Positions 23,653-29,572 of a DNA stretch of 29,572 nucleotides are shown one piece after another. The translations under genes and the position numbers were made by a program. Source of the DNA: an uncultured Coriobacteriia bacterium (GTDB lineage: Bacteria; Actinomycetota; Coriobacteriia; Coriobacteriales; QAMH01); NCBI GenBank assembly GCA_902493755.1, contig CABURF010000002.1, positions 1-29,572 on the forward strand, written 5' to 3'. Below the pieces are notes generated by a model. That model saw only the letters and a program-made list of their open reading frames with translations. It was not told the origin of the DNA and did not search any database. Every line of letters starts with the position of its first letter. Position 1 is the first letter of the stretch.

Positions 23653-24869
23653 TGTGCAACCTCCTCGTATATGGTCGGGAGCGCTTCGACAAGCGCATCG
23701 ACGTCATCCTTCTCGATGATGAGCGGCGGCAGGAAGCGAATGATATCGACTGCCGGAGCGTTGAGCACGAAGCCGTGCCGCAGCGCGTTAAGCACCACCT
23801 GGTTGGCAACGGGCTTATCCAAGCTGACGCCACACATGAGACCCTTGCCACGCACATCCGTCACGAAGGACAACTCGGCCAGTTTCTCACGCAAGTAGGC
23901 ACCCACCTCGTTCACGTGATCGAGGAAACCCTCCTCGCACATGATCTTGGTGGTCGCATCTGCTGCCACACAGGCAAGTGGGCCGCCGCCGAAAGTCGTT
24001 CCATGCATGCCCGGCTGCATGAGCGCGGCAAGGTCGGTCTTGGCGGCAAATGCGCCCATGGGGATGCCGTCAGCGATGCCTTTTGCCATCGTCACGACAT
24101 CGGGCTCGATGCCGTAGGACTGGAAGGCGAAGTACGAGCCCGTACGGCAGAAACCCGTTTGCACCTCATCGACGATGAGGAGCATGCCACGCTCGGAGGT
24201 CAGCTCACGTGCAGCCTTAAGGTACTCAAGCGAGCACGGCCAAACGCCGGACTCACCCTGGATGCACTCGACCATGAGTGCACAGGGGCGCGTGCCGTCT
24301 ACTTCGCCATCGAGGGCAGTCTCAAGGGCTTCGATGTCATTGAGCGGTGTACGCCCAAAGCCCGCCGGAAGTGGCGCGAAGGGATCCTGCTTGTTGTCCT
24401 GCGCGGTAGCCGCAAGCGTGGCGAGCGTCCTGCCATGGAAGGATTTTTCGGCCGAGATGATGCCGTAGGCGCCATCGAGGTTTTTGGCACCCCAGAGACG
24501 TGCCAGCTTGATGGCACCCTCGTTTGCCTCGGCACCGGAGTTGGCGAAGAAGCTCTGCCAGACCGCCTCCGTGCCATGCGCAAGCATATCCGAGATGCGC
24601 TCGGCGAGCTCACCGCGATGCTCGACGTAAAAGTAGTTGCTCACATGGATGAGCTTGTTTGCCTGCTCGGTGATTGCCTCGGTGACGCGCGAATTGCAAT
24701 GCCCGACGCTCACGACGCCAATGCCCGAGAGAAAGTCACGGTATTCGTTCCCCTCGTCGTCGATGAGCCACTGGCCCGCTCCCGATACGAACTCAACTGG
24801 CTTGCGGGCGAAGGTGTGCATGACGTAGGTATCGTCAAGCTGCTGCGCCTTGTCGAATTGCTTTCCCAT
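23649..24869 (-). CDS. argD: Acetylornithine aminotransferase (ArgD)
   Basis: PLP enzyme that transaminates N-acetylglutamate semialdehyde to N-acetylornithine with glutamate. 406 aa, class III aminotransferase. F-F-A-N-S-G-A-E-A-N-E-G-A (phosphate cup), D-E-V-Q-T-G (234-239) and the Schiff-base lysine K263 in T-M-A-K-G-I-A-D-G are visible, as is T-T-F-G-G-G-P. It starts 5 bp after argB. By analogy with other bacteria it may also serve lysine synthesis as a succinyl-DAP transaminase, but nothing here tests that. Confidence 0.96.
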   Translation of the reverse strand: MGKQFDKAQQLDDTYVMHTFARKPVEFVSGAGQWLIDDEGNEYRDFLSGIGVVSVGHCNSRVTEAITEQANKLIHVSNYFYVEHRGELAERISDMLAHGTEAVWQSFFANSGAEANEGAIKLARLWGAKNLDGAYGIISAEKSFHGRTLATLAATAQDNKQDPFAPLPAGFGRTPLNDIEALETALDGEVDGTRPCALMVECIQGESGVWPCSLEYLKAARELTSERGMLLIVDEVQTGFCRTGSYFAFQSYGIEPDVVTMAKGIADGIPMGAFAAKTDLAALMQPGMHGTTFGGGPLACVAADATTKIMCEEGFLDHVNEVGAYLREKLAELSFVTDVRGKGLMCGVSLDKPVANQVVLNALRHGFVLNAPAVDIIRFLPPLIIEKDDVDALVEALPTIYEEVAQ

Positions 24870-24874
24870 GCCGG

Positions 24875-25870
24875 CTACTCGCTCCTTCCGATGGTCTGGA
24901 TGGATTGATCGAGCTTGCTTGCGAAATTGCTCACCGGCGCCTCGACGAAGTCCGGATCCATCGAATCGTCCTGATGACGCACGATGAGCGTGCCGACGCC
25001 CGAATCGGTAAAAATCTCGAGAACAAGCGAATGGGGGACCGTGCCGTTGATGATATGCGCCTTGCGCACGCCTGCCGAGAGCGCCGTCACGCAGGCATTG
25101 ATCTTGGGGATCATGCCGCTCGACATCGTCCCTTCCTCGGCGAGCTCGGCCGCCTCGGAAAGCGCCATGCGCGAGATGAGCGTCGTCTTGTCGTCGAAGT
25201 TCTTATAGATGCCGTCGACGTCGGTGATGAAGACGATCTTCTGCGCGCCGACGGCGGCTGCCACCTCACCGGCAACCGTATCGGCGTTGATGTTGTAATC
25301 TCCATCATCGCCGTAGCCGACCGTCGCGATGACGGGGATGTAATCGGCGGCGAGCAAATCTTCGATGAGTCGCGTGTTGATGGACTTGACCTTGCCCACG
25401 CGCCCAAGCTTCGAATCGAGCGGCTCGGCCTGGATGATCTTCGCGTCGGCGCCGTTGAGACCGACGGCGACGGAGCCATGCCTGTTGATGGCGCTCACGA
25501 GGTCCTGATTGACCTGCCCGACGAGGGTCATTTTGACGATTTCCATCGTCTGCTCGTCGGTCACGCGCTGGCCGCCCTCGAAATGCGTGGGAATGTCGAG
25601 ACGCTTGAGCATAGCATTGATGTTGGGGCCACCACCATGCACGATGATGGGATTGGCACCCATGAGCTTGAGCATGATGATGTCATCGACAACTGCGTCG
25701 CGCAGCTCGCCTGCCACCATGGCCGCGCCGCCATACTTGATAACGACTGTCTTTCCCGTGATATCCTCAATCCAAGGCAGCGCGTCGAGCAGGACCTGGG
25801 AACGAAGCTGGTTGGGCAGCGCGTCGATGTTGGCGATAGCGACTTCGTCGTGTTTCTTGCGAAATTGCAT
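24875..25870 (-). CDS. argB: Acetylglutamate kinase (ArgB), arginine-sensitive type
   Basis: Phosphorylates N-acetylglutamate, the controlled step of the cyclic pathway. 331 aa from ATG 25870 (AGAGGA 4 nt upstream); the open frame runs 28 codons further into argJ without support. Motifs: K-Y-G-G-A-A-M (45-51), H-G-G-G-P (78-82), N-I-N-A-D-T-V-A-G-E. A ~40-residue N-terminal helix before the first strand, absent in the E. coli enzyme, and the C-terminal F-T-D-S-G-V-G-T-L-I are features of hexameric, arginine-inhibited NAGK, which fits the presence of argJ. Starts 26 bp after argJ. Confidence 0.95.
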   Translation of the reverse strand: MQFRKKHDEVAIANIDALPNQLRSQVLLDALPWIEDITGKTVVIKYGGAAMVAGELRDAVVDDIIMLKLMGANPIIVHGGGPNINAMLKRLDIPTHFEGGQRVTDEQTMEIVKMTLVGQVNQDLVSAINRHGSVAVGLNGADAKIIQAEPLDSKLGRVGKVKSINTRLIEDLLAADYIPVIATVGYGDDGDYNINADTVAGEVAAAVGAQKIVFITDVDGIYKNFDDKTTLISRMALSEAAELAEEGTMSSGMIPKINACVTALSAGVRKAHIINGTVPHSLVLEIFTDSGVGTLIVRHQDDSMDPDFVEAPVSNFASKLDQSIQTIGRSE

Positions 25871-25896
25871 GGCTTCCTCTTGTCTTCCTATCTGAA

Positions 25897-27117
25897 CTAG
25901 CTGCGATAGTCGGCGTTGATGTGAATGTACTCGTGCGTGAGGTCGCAGGTCCACATGCGCGTCTCCGCACTGCCGCCCGTGCCAAGCGAAACCTCGATGA
26001 CGATTTCGTCGTCCTCGAAGCGGCGCAGTGCCTCGTCCTCGTCAAAACCGCACGGCAGTCCCGCACGCAACACAGGCATGCCCATGATGTCGATGTCGAC
26101 GTCATACTGCCCGAAACTCGCACCACTGCGGCCGAGCGCCGCCGCAATACGACCCCAGTTGCAATCGCGACCCGCGATGGCCGTCTTGACGAGCGGGGAG
26201 TTGGCAATGGTACGTGCTGCCTTGTCGGCGTCCGCCTCGTTGGCCGCGTCGCGCACGAAGACGGTCACGAGCTTGGTGGCGCCCTCGCCATCAGCCGCAA
26301 TCTGGCGTGCAAGATCCTCGCAGACGACGCGCAGCGCCTCTGCGAGTACATCGGCTGCTTCGCCTGCATCGGCAACGGGTGCGCCCATGCCACTCGAGAA
26401 GAAGAAGACGCTATCGTTGGTCGAGGTATCGGAATCGACCGTGACCTTGTTGAAGGAGACGTCAACTGCCGCTTGCAATGCAAGGCGCGCGTTAGCGGGT
26501 GCGATGGGCATGTCGGTGGTGATGACGGCGAGCATGGTCGCCATATCAGGCTGAATCATGCCCGAACCCTTGACCATGCCGCCTACGGCATACTCGTTGC
26601 CATCGTAGACAAAGCGCACGGCATGCTCTTTGGGATGCGTATCCGTGGTCATGATGGCACAGGCCGCATCATGGCCGCCATCCTTCGACAACGCCTCGAC
26701 GAGGGCGGGGATGCCCGTCTCGAAGGGCGCCCAGGGTAACTCGACGCCAATGACGCCCGTCGAGGCAACGAGCGCCTCGCCCTCGGGCAACCCCAGGGCA
26801 TGGGCAGTCACCTGCGCTGCTTTGCGCGCGATGGTCAGGCCCGGCTCGCCTGTCGCGGCATTGGCATTGCCAGAGTTGAGCAAGACGGCACGGGGCGTGT
26901 TCTGCGCGAGCAGCTCGCGGTCGACTTGCACGGGAGCTGCGCAAAAGACGCTCTTCGTAAACATCCCGCACGCCACCGTATCGGGACCATCAGACACGAC
27001 AAGCGCGGCATCGAGACGCTTGGGATCCTTGCGGAAACCGGCATGCACGCCAGCCGCCCTAAAGCCCTCGGGCGCCGTCACGCCATTTTTGTCATAGTTG
27101 AACTCAACGTCTCTCAT
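25897..27117 (-). CDS. argJ: Ornithine acetyltransferase / N-acetylglutamate synthase (ArgJ)
   Basis: Recycles the acetyl group from N-acetylornithine to glutamate; bifunctional members also make N-acetylglutamate from acetyl-CoA. 406 aa precursor that cleaves itself before the threonine nucleophile: K-G-S-G-M-I-Q-P-D-M-A-T-M-L, with T194 the new N-terminus of the beta chain. S-T-G-V-I-G (119-124) and N-S-G-N-A-N-A-A-T-G (81-90) match the family. No argE or argA is seen, which suits a cyclic pathway. Whether it is mono- or bifunctional cannot be read. The ATG lies 3 bp after the argC stop. Confidence 0.96.
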   Translation of the reverse strand: MRDVEFNYDKNGVTAPEGFRAAGVHAGFRKDPKRLDAALVVSDGPDTVACGMFTKSVFCAAPVQVDRELLAQNTPRAVLLNSGNANAATGEPGLTIARKAAQVTAHALGLPEGEALVASTGVIGVELPWAPFETGIPALVEALSKDGGHDAACAIMTTDTHPKEHAVRFVYDGNEYAVGGMVKGSGMIQPDMATMLAVITTDMPIAPANARLALQAAVDVSFNKVTVDSDTSTNDSVFFFSSGMGAPVADAGEAADVLAEALRVVCEDLARQIAADGEGATKLVTVFVRDAANEADADKAARTIANSPLVKTAIAGRDCNWGRIAAALGRSGASFGQYDVDIDIMGMPVLRAGLPCGFDEDEALRRFEDDEIVIEVSLGTGGSAETRMWTCDLTHEYIHINADYRS

Positions 27118-27120
27118 TTT

Positions 27121-28161
27121 CTACACCACCGGACAACTATAGGTAAGACCAGCTGTTTCCTCGAAACCGCACACGAGATTCGCAGCCTGGATGGCCTGGC
27201 CGGCTGCGCCCTTGACGAGATTGTCAATCGCGCAGCTCGCAACGAGCAGCCTGCCATCCGATGCGAGATGCAAACCCACCTGCGCCCGATTCGAACCCTC
27301 GACCCATGAGGTCTGCGGCATGGTGCCGATAGGGCACACACTCACGAACGGCTCGGACGCATAGCGCGCGGTATAGAGCGCATGCAGCTCCTCAATAGTA
27401 TGCGGCGCGTCGAGCGGAATGTAGACCGTCGAAAGCAGGCCACGCACCATCGGAACGAGATGCGGCGTGAAGATAACCTCGACATCGGCACCAGCAGCGC
27501 GCGAGAGCGTCTGGGCGATCTCGGGCGTGTGACGATGCGGCAAACCATAGAGCCCCACCGACTCGTCCGCGTTGCAGAAGTGCGTCTTGGGCGTCGCCTT
27601 GCGACCAGCACCCGATACGCCGGAAAGCGCCGCGATGGTAACGGGACCCTCGCCCTTGAAACCGGCTTCCATGATGGGCAAAGCCGCCAAGGCGGATGCC
27701 GTGGGATAACAACCGGGACAAGCGACGACGGGTGTACCTGCTCTGAGCTCGTCACGAGCGACCTCGGGCAGACCATAGACCGCCTGCGCCAGCAGATCGA
27801 CACTCGTATGCGTGGCGTCGTACCACGCCTCGTATACCTCTGGATCGGCCAGACGATAGTCCGCCGACAAGTCTATGACCTGGACGCCGGCAGTAACGAG
27901 CGCGGGCGTCATCGCGAGTGACGCCGTATGGGGCACGGCGAGAAAGGCGACGTCGGCCTGCGCGGCGATGCGTTCTGCATCGTGCGCTTCGAAGCTCAAA
28001 TCACATATGCCGGTAAGGGCCGGATAGAGGCTCGCGATACTCTCGCCCTCATTGCCCGACGAGGTGATGCAGGTCAATTTAAATTCGGGATGGCCCAGTA
28101 AAATGCGTACTGCCTCGACGCCGGCATACCCTGCCGCGCCTACAACTGCTGCCCTCTTCAT
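27121..28161 (-). CDS. argC: N-acetyl-gamma-glutamyl-phosphate reductase (ArgC)
   Basis: NADPH-dependent reduction of N-acetylglutamyl phosphate to the semialdehyde. 346 aa from ATG 28161 (M-K-R-A-A-V-V-G-A-A-G-Y-A-G, a nucleotide-binding G-x-x-G-x-x-G start), GGGAAG upstream. The longer open frame adds 23 codons with no family similarity. Catalytic C151 is in A-C-P-G-C-Y-P-T-A. The conserved H-T-P-E-I and the T-P-H-L-V-P-M-x-R-G stretch are present. First gene of the operon, downstream of the ARG box. Confidence 0.97.
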   Translation of the reverse strand: MKRAAVVGAAGYAGVEAVRILLGHPEFKLTCITSSGNEGESIASLYPALTGICDLSFEAHDAERIAAQADVAFLAVPHTASLAMTPALVTAGVQVIDLSADYRLADPEVYEAWYDATHTSVDLLAQAVYGLPEVARDELRAGTPVVACPGCYPTASALAALPIMEAGFKGEGPVTIAALSGVSGAGRKATPKTHFCNADESVGLYGLPHRHTPEIAQTLSRAAGADVEVIFTPHLVPMVRGLLSTVYIPLDAPHTIEELHALYTARYASEPFVSVCPIGTMPQTSWVEGSNRAQVGLHLASDGRLLVASCAIDNLVKGAAGQAIQAANLVCGFEETAGLTYSCPVV

Positions 28162-28305
28162 GTGCTTCCCATCTAAACGGATGAAACGATACTTGGATGG
28201 TATTGTGGACCGATTTTCGGCACAATTCAATAATTATTTTGTTTTATGCAATATTTATGCATTTATTTATTATTTTATACAATTTTTAGCAAAATAATAG
28301 CTTAG
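28162..28305 (-). promoter_or_regulatory. AT-rich promoter region of the arginine operon
   Basis: 144 bp between ackA and argC; 28220-28300 is strikingly AT-rich against GC-rich neighbours. On the minus strand TTGTAT, 17 bp and CATAAA give a possible promoter that runs into the ARG box. Other -10/-35 pairings are possible in such AT-rich DNA. No GC-rich terminator for ackA is seen. Confidence 0.55.
28245..28262 (-). promoter_or_regulatory. ARG box (ArgR operator)
   Basis: The minus strand reads ATGCATAAATATTGCATA, the same half-site pattern (ATGCAT-N4-ATTGCATA) as the Streptomyces-type ARG box. It lies 84 bp before the argC start and next to the probable promoter; repression by ArgR with arginine follows from the family. 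A second, weaker AT-rich palindrome (AATAATTATT) lies closer to argC. Confidence 0.75.
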
Positions 28306-29514
28306 TTATGCAGCTGAATTAGCCTCATTCGCGAGACGAACGGCATCTCGCGCAATCATAAGCTCCTCGTTGGTGGGGATTACGAGAATCTTGACCGGAG
28401 AGCGATCGTCGCTGATGATACGCTCCTCGCCCATGACCTTATTGGCCTCGTAGTCGAGAACGATGCCGAGCGGCTCCATGCCACCCAGGATCATGCGGCG
28501 CATGCGCTCGGAGTTCTCGCCCACGCCGCCGGAGAAGACAATGGCGTCGACGCCACCCATCTCGGCCATGTACGAGCCAATCATCTTCTTGGCAGAGTTG
28601 GCGAACATGTCATATGCGAGAGCCGCACGCTTGAGGCCGGATTTGGTTGCCGCATCGATGTCACGCATATCGGCCGAGATGCCGCTGATTCCATAGAGGC
28701 CCGATTGACGATTGAGAATCGTAATGATTTCGTTGGGGGTGTAACCCTCCTGCTCCATCAGATAGGTGACGATGGAAGGGTCGATATCGCCGCTGCGCGT
28801 ACCCATGACGATACCGCCAAGCGGGGTGAAACCCATCGAAGTGTCGACCGACATGCCGTGATCGACAGCAGTCACCGAGCAGCCGCCACCCAAGTGGCAG
28901 GTGATGAGTTTGAGATCCTCAGGGCTCTCGTCGAGCATCTCGGAAGCGCGCTGAACAAGATAACGATGCGAGGTACCGTGCGCACCGTACTTTCTGATAC
29001 CAAACTGCTCGTAGAACTCGTACGGAATGGCATACATGTATGCACGCGGCGGCATGGTCTGATGAAATGCCGTATCAAATACGCAGACGTGCGGAACGTT
29101 GGGCATGATCTCGCGACAAGCGCGAATGCACTGCACCGCAGGCGGGTTATGCAACGGGGCAAGCTCGGAGCAAAGCTCGATGTCGGCGACAACCTGATCA
29201 TCGACAAGTACCGACTCGCTGAACTTCTCGCCACCATGCACGATGCGATGGCCAACAGCGCCGATCTGATCAAGGCTGTCGATGCCAGAGTCCGGATCCT
29301 TGGCAAGCACGTCGAGCACCATCTTGACGGCAACGAGATGGTTCTCCATCGGCTCTTCGAAAACACGCTTGTCGTTCTTGTTCCAGTGCTGAACGAAGGC
29401 ATCGGAATATCCGACCTTCTCGCACAGGCCACGTGTCACAAGCTCTTCGGTTTCGGAATCGATGATTTGGTACTTGAGGGATGAACTACCCGCATTGATC
29501 ACCAGAACGTACAT
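28306..29514 (-). CDS. ackA: Acetate kinase (AckA)
   Basis: Interconverts acetyl phosphate + ADP and acetate + ATP; ATP formation in fermentation. 402 aa. ASKHA motifs: V-I-N-A-G-S-S-S-L-K (phosphate 1), V-F-D-T-A-F-H, G-A-H-G-T-S-H and F-S-G-G-V-G-E-N-S (adenosine/connector). Two in-frame ATGs (29520, 29514): AGAGG directly abuts the first and is 6 nt from the second, and homologues begin M-x-V-L-V-I-N-A-G, so 29514 is chosen. A pta partner usually lies upstream; it would be beyond the window edge, if present. The last 58 bp hold no gene; AATACGTATT (29544-29553) is a short palindrome there. Confidence 0.97.
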   Translation of the reverse strand: MYVLVINAGSSSLKYQIIDSETEELVTRGLCEKVGYSDAFVQHWNKNDKRVFEEPMENHLVAVKMVLDVLAKDPDSGIDSLDQIGAVGHRIVHGGEKFSESVLVDDQVVADIELCSELAPLHNPPAVQCIRACREIMPNVPHVCVFDTAFHQTMPPRAYMYAIPYEFYEQFGIRKYGAHGTSHRYLVQRASEMLDESPEDLKLITCHLGGGCSVTAVDHGMSVDTSMGFTPLGGIVMGTRSGDIDPSIVTYLMEQEGYTPNEIITILNRQSGLYGISGISADMRDIDAATKSGLKRAALAYDMFANSAKKMIGSYMAEMGGVDAIVFSGGVGENSERMRRMILGGMEPLGIVLDYEANKVMGEERIISDDRSPVKILVIPTNEELMIARDAVRLANEANSAA

Positions 29515-29572
29515 CGGCATCCTCTTTACGCCATAACCTTGAAAATACGTATTCTGTATTCTCTCATATCAC

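Overview
The window looks like chromosomal DNA of a GC-rich member of the Coriobacteriia (Actinomycetota), perhaps an Eggerthellaceae-type gut or oral anaerobe. The first bases match the start of a Coriobacteriia-like 16S rRNA. There is an actinobacterial-type integration host factor (mIHF), an LCP/LytR_C protein, and a VaFE-repeat surface protein of a kind common in this class. The family assignment is inference. Almost everything lies on the minus strand; only the VaFE surface protein and the PutP transporter are on the plus strand.

Layout: 1-60 is the 5' end of a 16S gene (minus), preceded by about 540 bp of rRNA leader with two good tandem promoters. 605-3236 holds murA followed by a degenerate LCP-LytR_C membrane protein. 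3343-3930 holds mIHF with its promoter and terminator, then tRNA-Arg(TCT). 3978-6966 is a molybdenum-cofactor operon read right to left: mobB (broken), moaA, moaC, a MogA/MoaB-type gene, then a small ribbon-helix-helix/coiled-coil protein overlapping the last Moco gene. 7267-12023 is a plus-strand giant surface protein (signal peptide, thioester-like domain, three SpaA/Cna-B-like domains, seven VaFE repeats, weak wall-sorting signal), broken by a frameshift inside repeat 5.

12037-13975 holds a pyridoxamine-kinase-like gene directly behind the terminator of tRNA-Gly(TCC), an iron-sulfur-flavoprotein-like reductase, and tRNA-Pro(TGG). 14075-18970 holds argH, a large U32 peptidase-family protein and tyrS, all co-directional. 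19150-20886 is a PutP-type sodium/proline symporter, transcribed divergently from argH. 21015-28161 is the arginine operon argC-argJ-argB-argD-argF-argR-argG, tightly packed, with an actinobacterial-type ARG box upstream of argC. Together with argH the window encodes the acetylated-intermediate recycling route from glutamate to arginine; carbamoyl phosphate synthase is not here. 28306-29514 is ackA.

No phage, insertion sequence, CRISPR array or defence system is visible. The most unusual points are two genes next to each other (mobB and the VaFE adhesin), each broken by what looks like a short internal deletion, the RHH protein coupled to the Moco operon, the LCP domain that lacks its usual catalytic arginines, and the kinase gene sitting immediately behind an intrinsic terminator.
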